Assembly (NCBI GenBank): GCA_002709385.1
Contig: PAQS01000024.1
Coordinates: 110,228-174,227, forward strand
Reading direction: 5' to 3'
From: Waddliaceae bacterium
GTDB taxonomy: Bacteria; Chlamydiota; Chlamydiia; Chlamydiales; GCA-2709385
DNA: 64,000 nucleotides
Shown here in pieces: positions 1 to 8,131 of this stretch (positions are counted from its first letter, which is position 1; every line of letters begins with the position of its first letter). The position numbers and the translations under genes are program-made. Under the pieces are notes generated by a model. It searched no databases and had not been told where the DNA came from. It saw nothing but the letters and a program-made list of their open reading frames with translations.

Positions 1-1133
1 GATACATCGTTAATAGACATGCTAGCATCGACAACCCAACCGCCTTCAGCAAGTTCCGAGAACTGTTCAGATTCTTGGTCGTCATACTCGTCAGCAATTT
101 CACCAACGATTTCTTCTAAGATATCTTCAATGGTAACGATTCCTTCTGTACCGCCATACTCGTCGACTACGACAGCCAAGTGCATTTGCTTTCGGCGAAA
201 TTCTTGGAGTAGGTGAGAGATTTTTTGTGTCTCTGGGGTAAACAAGATCGGTTTGACGATTCCGGAAATAGGACCACTTAAAGATTCAAAATTATCGCTG
301 TCCATGCACTCCATATACACATCAAGTATGTCTTTATACATGAGTACGCCGATTACGTTATCAACGCTGTCTTGGTAAATGGGTGTGCGACTATAACCGT
401 GCTCACGAAGTAAATGAGCAGCTTCTTTAATAGAAAAATTACTTGGTAAGCTAAATACATTTACACGGGGAACCATTACTCCACGGACAATACGGTCTTT
501 AAAGGTTACAACAGAAGCTATAAGTTTCTTTTCGCTAGGGTCTAGGTGTGTATTGACAGTGGCTTCTTGAATGAGTTCGATGACTTTTTCTTTAAGCTGA
601 GAAACGGGTTGGGTGTTTCTTTGGCTTTGAGTGTTTTTCCATATCCACTTCGTTAGTTTAAGGTAGATAATGGCAACGGGAAAGCAAATAACGAGATAAA
701 CAGAAGTGATAGGGGCTGAAAATAATAAAGCTTTATTAGGGTATCGGGCACCAAATGCTCGTGGAAGAAAGTCTCCTAAAAACAGAGAAATCGATAGAAA
801 AATAACAAAAGCAGCAAAGGAAATGTAACCAGAAAACTCTTGCGTTTCTCCCCAAAAGAGTCCTTGTGAACTCAAAAGAAAAATAGCAGAAGAAGCATAG
901 CACAACCCCATAATAACTTGGGTGGAGATTGTTGCGTAATAGAGAGTTTCAAAATCACGCTTAGGAAACACTAAATCTTGTACGTAACTATAGAAAAAAC
1001 GCCGGCAAAGTACTTGTAATTGTATTTTGGAGCGGTGTTTGCGCATGCGACGCAAAGAGGCGTTAGACATGGTAAGAAAAACGGTACCAATAAAACTAAA
1101 TAAACAAAGAAATAGTGGGGTGATTATGTGCAA
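1..1133 (-). CDS. corC: CNNM/CBS-domain CorC/HlyC family protein (C-terminus outside window)
   Basis: Membrane protein of the CorC/TlyC (magnesium/cobalt efflux, 'hemolysin C') family. Read on the minus strand, the first ~190 residues are hydrophobic segments of a CNNM (DUF21) domain. A CBS pair follows (motif YSRTPIYQD, then GVLMYKDIL), then the hallmark VVVDEYGGTEGIVTIEDIL and the beginning of the CorC_HlyC domain, cut by the window edge after about 377 codons. The start chosen is a TTG at 1131-1133, because AAGGAG lies 5 nt upstream. It sits 20 bp behind ybeY, the common ybeY-corC order, so the two are probably co-transcribed. The family is clear; the transported ion is not established by sequence. 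Confidence 0.88.
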   Translation of the reverse strand, partial: MHIITPLFLCLFSFIGTVFLTMSNASLRRMRKHRSKIQLQVLCRRFFYSYVQDLVFPKRDFETLYYATISTQVIMGLCYASSAIFLLSSQGLFWGETQEFSGYISFAAFVIFLSISLFLGDFLPRAFGARYPNKALLFSAPITSVYLVICFPVAIIYLKLTKWIWKNTQSQRNTQPVSQLKEKVIELIQEATVNTHLDPSEKKLIASVVTFKDRIVRGVMVPRVNVFSLPSNFSIKEAAHLLREHGYSRTPIYQDSVDNVIGVLMYKDILDVYMECMDSDNFESLSGPISGIVKPILFTPETQKISHLLQEFRRKQMHLAVVVDEYGGTEGIVTIEDILEEIVGEIADEYDDQESEQFSELAEGGWVVDASMSINDV

Positions 1134-1138
1134 AGGTT

Positions 1139-1144
1139 CTCCTT
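1139..1144 (-). promoter_or_regulatory. Shine-Dalgarno deciding TTG start of corC
   Basis: AAGGAG on the minus strand lies 5 nt before TTG at 1131-1133. No ATG in the frame has a comparable site. Confidence 0.6.
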
Positions 1145-1152
1145 TTTTACTT

Positions 1153-1623
1153 TTACTTCTCTATATTTAAAGGTCTGAGATCAAGGTTTTGTTTTTTTAA
1201 TTCTTGCATGTTCCTTGCTTCTGCTTCTCGCATCTTTTCTCGGTCGCTATCTTCTATGTCGTCATATCCTAGTAAATGAAGAAGACCGTGTACAAGGTAC
1301 AAAAGACACTCGTCGTACTCGTCTGTGTTATTCTCTAATGCATACAATTTTGCTGTTTTAGGACATACAAAAACTTCTCCTAAAACATGATGAATGCCAG
1401 GGGATGCAGGTTCCGAATCCAAAGGAAATGATATACAGTCAGTTGGGCTAGGATCATCAAAGTGCTCTTCGTGAAGTTGGCAAATTTCTGAGCGAGAAAC
1501 AAACTGTATCGATAACTCGTCAGTATGAGCTGATTCAATAGTTAATACAGATTGTACAATTTGAGGAATCAAATCGAGTTTAATAGATAAGTCTTTTTGT
1601 TGATTGTTTAAGTATACTTGCAT
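1153..1623 (-). CDS. ybeY: Endoribonuclease YbeY-like, rRNA maturation factor
   Basis: 156-residue YbeY/UPF0054 family protein, involved in 16S rRNA 3'-end maturation and ribosome quality control in other bacteria. The conserved blocks SPTDCISFP (59-67), GEVFVCP (82-88) and HGLLHLLGYDD (112-122) are present. The metal site is normally H-x3-H-x5-H. Here His112 and His116 are present, but the third ligand position is Asp122. The Arg that follows Tyr in the 'YR' block of the E. coli protein is Phe55 here. Asp can still bind zinc, so activity may be kept. The ATG at 1623 is the first start. Followed by corC. Family assignment firm, catalytic competence open. Confidence 0.9.
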   Translation of the reverse strand: MQVYLNNQQKDLSIKLDLIPQIVQSVLTIESAHTDELSIQFVSRSEICQLHEEHFDDPSPTDCISFPLDSEPASPGIHHVLGEVFVCPKTAKLYALENNTDEYDECLLYLVHGLLHLLGYDDIEDSDREKMREAEARNMQELKKQNLDLRPLNIEK

Positions 1624-1743
1624 TGTCGGTGCTTACTTATTTTAAATTATATTTTACCATTAGAGTGGTGAGCAGGCAAGAGGAAAGTTCTTGTATGATT
1701 TTTAATGGTTTTCGATGTGATTGTGTCGCAATAGAGTAGAGTG

Positions 1744-1773
1744 TTGCTCGGCTTCAAGAGAGAAGCCGAGCAA
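1744..1773 (-). terminator. Perfect 12-bp hairpin downstream of the small basic protein gene
   Basis: TTGCTCGGCTTC (1744-1755), 6-nt loop, exact complement (1762-1773). It lies 5 nt beyond the stop codon of the 52-residue gene. No long T-run follows, so it is either a weak intrinsic terminator or an RNA-stabilising hairpin. Confidence 0.6.
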
Positions 1774-1778
1774 AGAAA

Positions 1779-1937
1779 TTAACTAACAGGTGTCTTTGGT
1801 AAGCCTGTAATGTGCTTGTTTTCTTTGTCGTCCCAACGACCAAGCTTGCGTAGTACGTCAATTCGCTCAAAACGCTTTAGTACGTTACGCTTTTTTCCGC
1901 CTTTGTTAGCTTTACCATAACTGGGATGTCTAGACAT
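1779..1937 (-). CDS. Small basic protein of Chlamydiae/Verrucomicrobia type (52 aa)
   Basis: 52-residue, strongly basic protein starting MSRHPSYGKANKGGKKRN and ending in GLPKTPVS. I recognise the pattern as the small basic protein conserved in Chlamydiae and relatives, usually annotated only as 'small basic protein'. The Gly/Lys-rich N-terminus suggests RNA or ribosome binding, but this is inference. The ATG is preceded by AAGAAATC, a weak ribosome site. A very similar type of tiny basic protein gene lies 63 bp upstream (2000-2173), as in chlamydial genomes where two such small genes are adjacent. A strong hairpin follows. Confidence 0.75.
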   Translation of the reverse strand: MSRHPSYGKANKGGKKRNVLKRFERIDVLRKLGRWDDKENKHITGLPKTPVS

Positions 1938-1999
1938 GATTTCTTTACCTTATTTCTAGAGTCTTTAGTTTAAAGTATGAGTGTAGTACAACGCGAGTT

Positions 2000-2173
2000 T
2001 TATTTCAGCTTAGGAATAAAACAAGTTTGTGCAGCATCACCTGTCACTGTGTTCGCGTGTTCACGAAAGCCCAGAGGAAGGTTGTCTTTTTTAGGGCCTG
2101 TTTTAGGAGAAGGACGACGAGGCTTACGAGGACTCTGATTTCGGCGTTCTTCTTTTTTACCAATGCGTGTCAT
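2000..2173 (-). CDS. Small basic chlamydial protein, unknown function (57 aa)
   Basis: 57-residue ORF: ATG at 2173, stop at 2000-2002. The N-terminal half is rich in Lys, Arg and Pro (KKEERRNQSPRKPRRPSPK), followed by a less charged tail ending CFIPKLK. An upstream GGAG-type site (reverse of 'actcc' at about 2179-2183) supports the start. It is placed directly upstream of the 52-residue small basic protein on the same strand. I believe it is a Chlamydiae-specific conserved protein, but no function can be read from it. The reading frame and codon composition look genuine rather than random. Confidence 0.65.
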   Translation of the reverse strand: MTRIGKKEERRNQSPRKPRRPSPKTGPKKDNLPLGFREHANTVTGDAAQTCFIPKLK

Positions 2174-2273
2174 AATTCACTCCGTATTTGTATTTTAAAA
2201 GCATAGTATAGGGTTTAACAGGCTTTTGAGCAATTGAAAACTGGATTTTACGTCTCATAATAACTACTATATT

Positions 2274-2529
2274 CCATAGAAAATCACTACGGAGACACAG
2301 AGTTTAATGAGATAATGTAAAAATGAAGTAAATTTCTTAAATATTCTCCATGAACTCCGTGCCTCTGTGGTGAAAAATAATCAGATGAAGATTGATGAGA
2401 ACAGCCATAGAAAATCACCACAGAGCCACAGAGTTTCATGAGATAATGTGAAAATGAAGTGAATTTCTTAAATATTCTCCATGAACTCCGTGCCTCTGTG
2501 GTGAAAAATAACCAGATAAAGATTGATGA
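2274..2529 (+). repeat. Tandem pair of a 131-bp palindromic element
   Basis: Two near-identical copies begin at 2274 and 2405 with CCATAGAAAATCAC (period 131 bp). Within each, the left end CACCACAGAGCCACAGAG is the inverse of the right end CTCCGTGCCTCTGTGGTG, so each copy can fold into a long hairpin. The motif resembles the very widespread 'ACCACAGAGGCACAGAG' intergenic repeat of many bacteria. This repeat fills the gene-free stretch 2174-2529. A degenerate relative (CTCTGTGATCTCAGTGGTT) is at about 16458-16476. Confidence 0.85.
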
Positions 2530-2958
2530 CTAATCAGGAATTCCTTGATGAATCAACACATTATACCCTAATTGAGTATAAGATTGTCGCTTTACTTGAG
2601 ATTGTTGGGCTTTCTGAGGGCTTGTTTTATCTTCTAACTCATAAATATAAGAGAATTGATGCGCCTCGGCATGTGGAGCAGGAGAAAGATTGATGAGAAC
2701 TTCCGTTTCATTAGGTAATGCAGGTGAAACCGCTATCATCACCCGTTCATGAGAAGAAGAGCTATGAGGAATAAAGCTTTCAGGGGGAGAGCTCCAAAGC
2801 AATTGATCAATATATTTTTGAGCTTCTAAACTAGGAACGGACACAAATACTTTACGTCCAGAATGATAATGCTTCTGGGTAAGTAAAGAAATGATTTCTA
2901 GTTTATGTCCGACTGTTTCTGTTTCAATGAAGTGAATGATCTTTTTCTGTATTAACAT
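2530..2958 (-). CDS. holC: DNA polymerase III chi subunit (HolC)-like
   Basis: 142-residue protein resembling the chi subunit of the clamp loader, which links the replicase to single-strand binding protein. The features are family-typical: an N-terminal beta strand, a lysine-bearing GRKVFVSVPS segment, AQKYIDQLLWSSPPESFIPHS (matching the LDEALWQFPPDSFVPH region), and a later 'VLINLSP' strand. The ATG at 2958 is chosen over longer starts because the protein then begins with a beta strand like other chi proteins, giving a 35-bp overlap with the upstream DUF502 gene. Divergence is substantial, so the assignment is good but not certain. Confidence 0.7.
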   Translation of the reverse strand: MLIQKKIIHFIETETVGHKLEIISLLTQKHYHSGRKVFVSVPSLEAQKYIDQLLWSSPPESFIPHSSSSHERVMIAVSPALPNETEVLINLSPAPHAEAHQFSYIYELEDKTSPQKAQQSQVKRQSYTQLGYNVLIHQGIPD

Positions 2959-3631
2959 CTTCTGTCTCGTCATCGTCATTATGTATGTCAGGAACATTTC
3001 CAAATTCCGGATGAATAACACCGCAAGAAATAATAAACTTAATGGCGTCTTCTACAGGACCATCCACGTCAATTAAATCTTTACGAGGAAACATCAATAA
3101 ATACCCAGAAGTAGGGTTTGGGGTAGTAGGAACAAATACAGAAACTAAATCATCGTGAGTTTTTTTTGAAAAACTAGGAGGGGCTTTTCGGGTAACTAAA
3201 CCTAAACTATAAGTACGTTTGTTAGGAAAAGGAACCATAACTACTTGTTTGAAAGAATCTGCATTTGATGTGAATATTGTACGAAACACATCTTGGAAAA
3301 GTTTATATAAACTATTGATGATGGGAATGCGGTGTATAATAAAGTCACTGATGTTTAAAACAGTTTTTACCATAAACCAGCGAGTTAGTACTCCCAATAA
3401 GATAGTAAATATTGTGATACCTACTAAAATGATTGCTTGGCTTGTATAACGTAAAACACGTTCGCCACGGATAAAAAAGATTCCGTTTTGAAAAATTTCA
3501 TATTTTGTCAGGAAGTTTTCAGCAACACCGAGAAATGGTCCAGTGAGTAAATCAACGATAATCGCAACAATTGCAATAGTCAGCGCTAGAGGTAAAAGAA
3601 TAACAGCGCCTGTGATAAAATATTTTTTCAT
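2924..3631 (-). CDS. DUF502 family membrane protein
   Basis: 235-residue inner-membrane protein with the DUF502 signature. It starts MKKYFITGAVILLPLALTIA, a first transmembrane helix with its typical GLxxxLP-like block. A second helix lies at about 67-88 (IILVGITIFTILLGVLTRWF). After it comes the conserved IPIINSLYKLFQDV and the soluble part with VVMVPFPNKRTYSLGLVTR and FVPTTPNPTSGYLLMFP. DUF502 is found across bacteria and in plant COV proteins; its biochemical role is unknown. The ATG overlaps the rhodanese stop codon (ATGA at 3628-3631) and the 3' end overlaps holC, so the three form one operon. Confidence 0.9.
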   Translation of the reverse strand: MKKYFITGAVILLPLALTIAIVAIIVDLLTGPFLGVAENFLTKYEIFQNGIFFIRGERVLRYTSQAIILVGITIFTILLGVLTRWFMVKTVLNISDFIIHRIPIINSLYKLFQDVFRTIFTSNADSFKQVVMVPFPNKRTYSLGLVTRKAPPSFSKKTHDDLVSVFVPTTPNPTSGYLLMFPRKDLIDVDGPVEDAIKFIISCGVIHPEFGNVPDIHNDDDETEDVNTEKDHSLH

Positions 3632-3945
3632 TTCTTTCCTTGTGTAGTATCAAACTTTGCAGTCTTGATATCAGTAAAATGATACGGCAAAGGATGTACT
3701 TTTGGGAAGTCGTTTCGCATTAATGTAGCTGCGACTTGAGCTCTAATACCACGTCTACAGTAAAGATAAAGAGTTTTGTCCTGTGGTAAATTATTTGGAT
3801 AATCTCCATCTTCTATTTCGCTTAAGGGGAGTAAGACAGCTCCGCTAAGGTGTTCTGTGTCCCACTCGCTTTGCTCTCTTACATCAACCAAAATCGCTTC
3901 GCCATTCTCTATTTGAGAACGAACAAGTTCTAATTCATCTCTCAC
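3628..3945 (-). CDS. Single-domain rhodanese-like sulfurtransferase
   Basis: 105-residue rhodanese domain. The N-terminal ILVDVREQSEWDTEHLSGAV carries the CH2A-like strand-helix motif. The active-site loop is YLYCRRGIRA, with the catalytic cysteine and the two arginines expected for a sulfurtransferase of the GlpE/PspE type. Substrate is unknown; such proteins move sulfane sulfur to acceptors such as thioredoxin or cyanide. The short length and lack of a signal peptide suggest a cytosolic protein. It is first in a three-gene minus-strand operon with DUF502 and holC. Confidence 0.88.
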   Translation of the reverse strand: MRDELELVRSQIENGEAILVDVREQSEWDTEHLSGAVLLPLSEIEDGDYPNNLPQDKTLYLYCRRGIRAQVAATLMRNDFPKVHPLPYHFTDIKTAKFDTTQGKK

Positions 3946-4006
3946 TAAAGGCCTCCAGCTACGCCTGATTAAAGGCTCCTTTTGACCGTACTTTAGCTGA
4001 GTAAAA

Positions 4007-6184
4007 TTATTTTTTTCTTTTCTTTTTTCGTTTTCGCGGTTTCTCTAACAGAGACCATTCAGTTTCAAGGGTAATCAAACAAATACGATCTAAAGAAACA
4101 GATACTCTCTCCCCACATTGGAAGCGTTCGCCTGTATTTTCTCCCTGTAAAACCATAGATGTAGGGTTAAAAACATAGTAATCATTGTGTAAATTGGAAA
4201 CGTGTATGAATCCTTCCACCATATACTTTTCTAATTCGACAATAAGACCAAAAGGTTTTACGCGAGTGACTACAGCTTGAAGTGCTAAGCCGGGGTCTTT
4301 TTTTAATTGCGACTGAAGAAGCCGTAACTTTTTCAACAAGAGTACACTTCCTTCAGCTCTTGCACTCACTCGCTCTTGCTCAGAACATTGCTTAGCAATA
4401 GAAGGAACGTCCACATTTTCCTCTAGCTCACCGAATAAAGCACGATGGGCAACGAGGTCAGCATAACGTCGAATCGGACTCGTAAAGTGGCAATAATGCT
4501 CTAAGCTAAGTCCGTAATGACCAATATTTTGTGTTGAATATTGTGCGAGTTTCATGCAACGAATATAAGCTGTGGCTAGAAATTGGCTTTCTGGTCGGCC
4601 TGAAATGGCATGGAATAAATTTTGGATCTCTTCAGCATCAGGCTTTGCTCCAATTTGATGACCAAAAGCACGAGCTAGTTGGCGGAATGAAGCGAGGTCT
4701 TCTTCATTAGGCTCATCGTGAACTCGATAAGTTAATGACTGATCTTGAGCACTCAAATGAGCCGCTACAGTCTCATTTGCCTTCAACATAAACTCTTCAA
4801 TCATTTGGTGAGTAATATCATATTCAATCACTTCAATACCAAATGGCACACCTTTTTCATCTACTTGCACGCGGTATTCAGGAAGAAATAACTCAACACT
4901 TCCACGTTCACGGCGTTTGCCTTTTAGTAAATGGCACAAGTCCACCATACGTTCCAGTAAAGCCTTATGCTTGCTTCGGCGGGTTCCGTCTAAAACTTCT
5001 TTAGCTTCTTCATAGCTAAAGCGACGCTTAGAGCGAATCACAGATCGTGCTACTCGGTAGTCAATCATACGGCCGCGACTATTGAAACGCATAAAGATAG
5101 AGACGGTCAAGCGATTAACATTCGGACGTAAACTACAGAGTTGATCTGATAAAGCAGAAGGGATCATAGGCAAGCAGTAGCCTGGGAAATAAGTAGAATT
5201 ACTGCGAAGAGATGCCTCTTTATCAAGTGCCGAGCCAGGAGAAACATAATGGGAAACATCAGCAATATGTACTCCCAAAAGGTAATGGCCTTTTTCCACT
5301 TGCTCTAATGTAATTGCATCATCGAAATCTTTAGCTGTTTCAGGGTCAATCGTTACACATTCAAGGTGACGAAGATCTTCTCGAACTTTTAACTCTGAGG
5401 CAGGAATACGAGTACCCCAAGCTTTTGCTTCTTTTTTGACTCGCGTAGGAAAGTCACCACGTAACTCATAGTTCTCAATAGCTGATGGGATATCTAAGCT
5501 AGGGTCTGAAATAGGACCAAGAACATGGGAGATTTCACATACAGTTTCCTGTTCTTTATCACCCCACTGCAAAATATGCATCACTACACGATCACCGCGC
5601 TTGATGCTATATTCTTCAGATGCTTGTACTCGTACCGCTTGTTTTGTTCCTAAAATCGGAACATGAGCTCGAGCTGCACCACTTTGCTCAACATGAAGGA
5701 TGATTCCAGATAAATGAGTGCGTCCACGATTGACAATGGATACAACTTTTCCTTCAGGCCCTTTCGCTGGTACATGTTCCCAATCCACAGCAACTTCAAC
5801 CTGGTCACCATCAACAGCATTACCAGTAAGATGTTTGGGTATAAAAATATCTTGATCGCTAGCAGTAGGGTTATCCGGACTTAAAAAAGCAAAACCTCGT
5901 GGGTGAACACTTAAAGTACCGGATATAATTTCTTGGCTTTTTCGACCAACTAAACCGTAGCGCTTCTTCTTGTATAACAAAAAACCGTCTTTAACGAGTT
6001 TAGATAAAGCCTGCCGAAAGACTTTATGGTGATCTTCGTGAACCTTCAAACGCTCAATCAATTCTGTAGATGAAAGAGGTATATAACCTTTTCCTCTAAT
6101 AAATTCTTGAATCACTTGAATATAGTTCTGTGTGATTTTTGATTTTTTCTTTGTATTTTTCGATTTAGATCGACGATCAGTCAT
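4007..6184 (-). CDS. rnr: Ribonuclease R
   Basis: 725-residue 3'-5' processive exoribonuclease that degrades structured RNA. Visible domains: a lysine-rich N-terminal tail; a winged-helix RNase R N-domain (about 18-80); cold-shock domains (GTLSVHPRGFAFLSP from about 89); the RNB catalytic domain with TIDPETAKDFDDAI near residue 280-290, holding the cluster of Asp residues for the two metal ions; an S1 domain (VVTRVKPFGLIVELEKY...GFIHVSNL) from about 635; and a Lys/Arg-rich tail. Length is normal for the family. The start ATG at 6184 follows a gene-free 250-bp region shared with the divergent stressosome operon. Confidence 0.97.
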   Translation of the reverse strand: MTDRRSKSKNTKKKSKITQNYIQVIQEFIRGKGYIPLSSTELIERLKVHEDHHKVFRQALSKLVKDGFLLYKKKRYGLVGRKSQEIISGTLSVHPRGFAFLSPDNPTASDQDIFIPKHLTGNAVDGDQVEVAVDWEHVPAKGPEGKVVSIVNRGRTHLSGIILHVEQSGAARAHVPILGTKQAVRVQASEEYSIKRGDRVVMHILQWGDKEQETVCEISHVLGPISDPSLDIPSAIENYELRGDFPTRVKKEAKAWGTRIPASELKVREDLRHLECVTIDPETAKDFDDAITLEQVEKGHYLLGVHIADVSHYVSPGSALDKEASLRSNSTYFPGYCLPMIPSALSDQLCSLRPNVNRLTVSIFMRFNSRGRMIDYRVARSVIRSKRRFSYEEAKEVLDGTRRSKHKALLERMVDLCHLLKGKRRERGSVELFLPEYRVQVDEKGVPFGIEVIEYDITHQMIEEFMLKANETVAAHLSAQDQSLTYRVHDEPNEEDLASFRQLARAFGHQIGAKPDAEEIQNLFHAISGRPESQFLATAYIRCMKLAQYSTQNIGHYGLSLEHYCHFTSPIRRYADLVAHRALFGELEENVDVPSIAKQCSEQERVSARAEGSVLLLKKLRLLQSQLKKDPGLALQAVVTRVKPFGLIVELEKYMVEGFIHVSNLHNDYYVFNPTSMVLQGENTGERFQCGERVSVSLDRICLITLETEWSLLEKPRKRKKKRKK

Positions 6185-6438
6185 ATAGTTACAGGTTGAA
6201 ATTGTGAATCATAAGGAATTTTAACATAAATGGGTCTTCCTTCCTACCTTTGATCTTTCATGACTTAGGAAGTTTATGTTTTTAATGAAATACTTGGTTT
6301 TTCTTTCTTTTTACACAAGCAATTAATTTTTAATGTTTACGAAGTAAAGCTCCTGGAAATGGATTGACAAAATTTATTTTAAAAGAGAAACCGTGGGTAA
6401 ACATTCAAGTCTACACAGTCTAATAAAGGGGCTAATGA

Positions 6439-7356
6439 ATGCTAGTTGATGAGCAAACTAGACAAGCTGTTCAATGTACAGATGCAGAAGTAGAAAACCT
6501 GAAAAAATCTTATGGTATTACAGAAGAAACATTAAGTGATGTCAGGGCTTTAGGTCCTGCTATCGTTCCCAAAATGGGAAGTGTCATCGATGTTTTCTAT
6601 AAAAATCTTGCAACCACTCCATATTGGGATCGCTTTCTATCTGATGATGAAGTGGTTCATCGATTAAAAAAATTGCAGGCAAGTTACTGGAGTGATTTTT
6701 TTTCTATTCAAACTCTTGATAAACAATATATTGATTCGCGAAGGCATATTGGTGCCGTCCATGCAAGGGTAGGCCTCCCTTTATCTGCGTATTTCACGGG
6801 AATGGTAAGTTTTCTTCAGATTTTTTCCCAATACCTCTCTGAACTTGAAAGCTATGTATCTGTTACTAAACTCGTACATCTAGATCTTTCCCAAACTGTT
6901 GAAAGTTACAGTACAATTATTAATGAAACCATTTCTGAACAAACACGTACGATGACAGAAATGAGCACCCCAATTACAGTAATTTGGGATGGGGTTTTGA
7001 TGCTTCCTATTTGTGGGATTATTGATTCTTCAAGAGCACAAGGTTTAATGAGCAATATTTTATCCAAGATAAGTGAAACACAATCAAAAGTGATCATCAT
7101 AGATATTGCAGGTGTGCCTATTGTAGATACAGCAGTAGCGAATCACATCATACAAATTACAAAAGCCGCAAAACTCATGGGTTGTGAGTGCATGGTTTCA
7201 GGAGTATCTCCAGCAATTGCGCAAACAATTGTAGAACTAGGGATTAATGTTAACTCCATTCAAACAACTGCAACGTTAAAAGATTCACTGGGCTTAGCAT
7301 TTAAGAAAATAGGAATCGTTATCCAAAAAATAAATAATGAGAATGCTTTATGCTAA
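6439..7356 (+). CDS. rsbR: RsbR-type stressosome sensor with globin domain
   Basis: 305 residues. Residues ~20-150 form a sensor-globin fold: the segment RRHIGAVHARVGLPLSAYFTGM matches the proximal-His region of protoglobin/HemAT sensors, so haem or gas binding is possible although RsbR homologues often lack haem. Residues ~165-290 are a STAS domain with STPI and IIDIAGVPIVDT. In B. subtilis RsbRA the equivalent blocks contain phosphorylated Thr171 and Thr205. The first Thr is kept; the second is Ala here. RsbR and RsbS build the stressosome core that captures RsbT. Preceded by AAAGGGGC; overlaps rsbS by 7 bp. First gene of a six-gene operon. Confidence 0.88.
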   Translation: MLVDEQTRQAVQCTDAEVENLKKSYGITEETLSDVRALGPAIVPKMGSVIDVFYKNLATTPYWDRFLSDDEVVHRLKKLQASYWSDFFSIQTLDKQYIDSRRHIGAVHARVGLPLSAYFTGMVSFLQIFSQYLSELESYVSVTKLVHLDLSQTVESYSTIINETISEQTRTMTEMSTPITVIWDGVLMLPICGIIDSSRAQGLMSNILSKISETQSKVIIIDIAGVPIVDTAVANHIIQITKAAKLMGCECMVSGVSPAIAQTIVELGINVNSIQTTATLKDSLGLAFKKIGIVIQKINNENALC

Positions 7357-7733
7357 ATGAATTTGGTTCCAGAACGACATTTAATAAAATTAGCGATACG
7401 TATGTGGTCAGTGTGCCGAATCCAATGAGTCTTGATGCGCTAGCTATTTTAGAAAAAGACCTTTTGTCGAATTTGGAATCTGATTTTGCAGCACATGTTA
7501 TTTTTGATTTCTCCGCGGTTCAGATTTTAGATAGCACAGAGTTTAAGGAGTTATACAAGCAGGCAAAAGTGATAGCTCTGATGGGAGTGGAGTCGTACTT
7601 TGTTAGCCTTAATCCTTGTGTTGTAGCAGCTCTTGTACAAACGAATATCAAAATAGATAGTGTAACAAGTTGTTTATGCATTCAAGATGCTTTAGATCTC
7701 ATTCAAAAAAATAAAAATGAGGCAAAGGCTTGA
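7350..7733 (+). CDS. rsbS: RsbS-type STAS stressosome scaffold
   Basis: 127-residue single STAS domain. The phosphorylation block reads VIFDFSAVQILDS, keeping the Ser that matches Ser59 of B. subtilis RsbS (DISSLEIVDS), the target of RsbT kinase. It is expected to co-assemble with the RsbR homologue and hold RsbT until phosphorylated. The N-terminus begins directly with the STAS beta strands. ATG at 7350 overlaps the end of rsbR, and its stop overlaps the TTG start of rsbT, which indicates translational coupling and a fixed stoichiometry. Confidence 0.87.
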   Translation: MLNEFGSRTTFNKISDTYVVSVPNPMSLDALAILEKDLLSNLESDFAAHVIFDFSAVQILDSTEFKELYKQAKVIALMGVESYFVSLNPCVVAALVQTNIKIDSVTSCLCIQDALDLIQKNKNEAKA

Positions 7734-8131
7734 TTGAGGAAAGAGTAGATTATTACATACATTCTCAAGCAAGTTTATCAAGCTCACTGATTGGAATTCG
7801 ATCTGCAATTTTGAAAATAGGATTCAAGGAACCTCATCTCTCTAAAGTATTGACCACTGTATCTGAATTAGGAATGAACGTTCTCAAATATGCAAAACAA
7901 GGGAAAATTTATCTTTGCCATGCAGAGCAAAAGAGTAAGAAAGGAATTGAAATCTGTGTAAAGGATTGGGGACCTGGCATTCAGAATATTGATCAAGCAA
8001 TGGAAGAATCTTTCAGTTCTATTGGTACTTTAGGTCTGGGCTTACCGGGTGTTAAGCGAATGGCTGACGAATTTTTGATAGAATCAGAGCCATTAAAAGG
8101 AACAACTGTAAAGGTAACGTTCTGGAAATGA
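7730..8131 (+). CDS. rsbT: RsbT-type serine kinase / switch protein
   Basis: 133-residue GHKL-type ATPase of the anti-sigma/RsbT family. Visible: the N-box (SELGMNVLKYAKQGKI, with the metal-binding Asn), the G1 box (DWGPGI) and the G2 box (GTLGLGLPGVKRM). In known systems RsbT phosphorylates RsbS and RsbR upon stress, leaves the stressosome, and activates a downstream output. The TTG start at 7730 overlaps the rsbS stop codon in TTGA; no better start exists. The 3' end overlaps the next gene by ATGA. Confidence 0.88.
   Translation: MIEERVDYYIHSQASLSSSLIGIRSAILKIGFKEPHLSKVLTTVSELGMNVLKYAKQGKIYLCHAEQKSKKGIEICVKDWGPGIQNIDQAMEESFSSIGTLGLGLPGVKRMADEFLIESEPLKGTTVKVTFWK

Noticed and set aside
2274..2529. 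Tandem repeat as a CRISPR or origin iteron set
   Set aside because: Only two 131-bp units, each a palindrome; no spacers, no DnaA-box cluster or nearby replication initiator.
6364..6395. TTGACA upstream of rsbR as a promoter
   Set aside because: No acceptable -10 hexamer at 16-18 bp spacing, so it was not listed.
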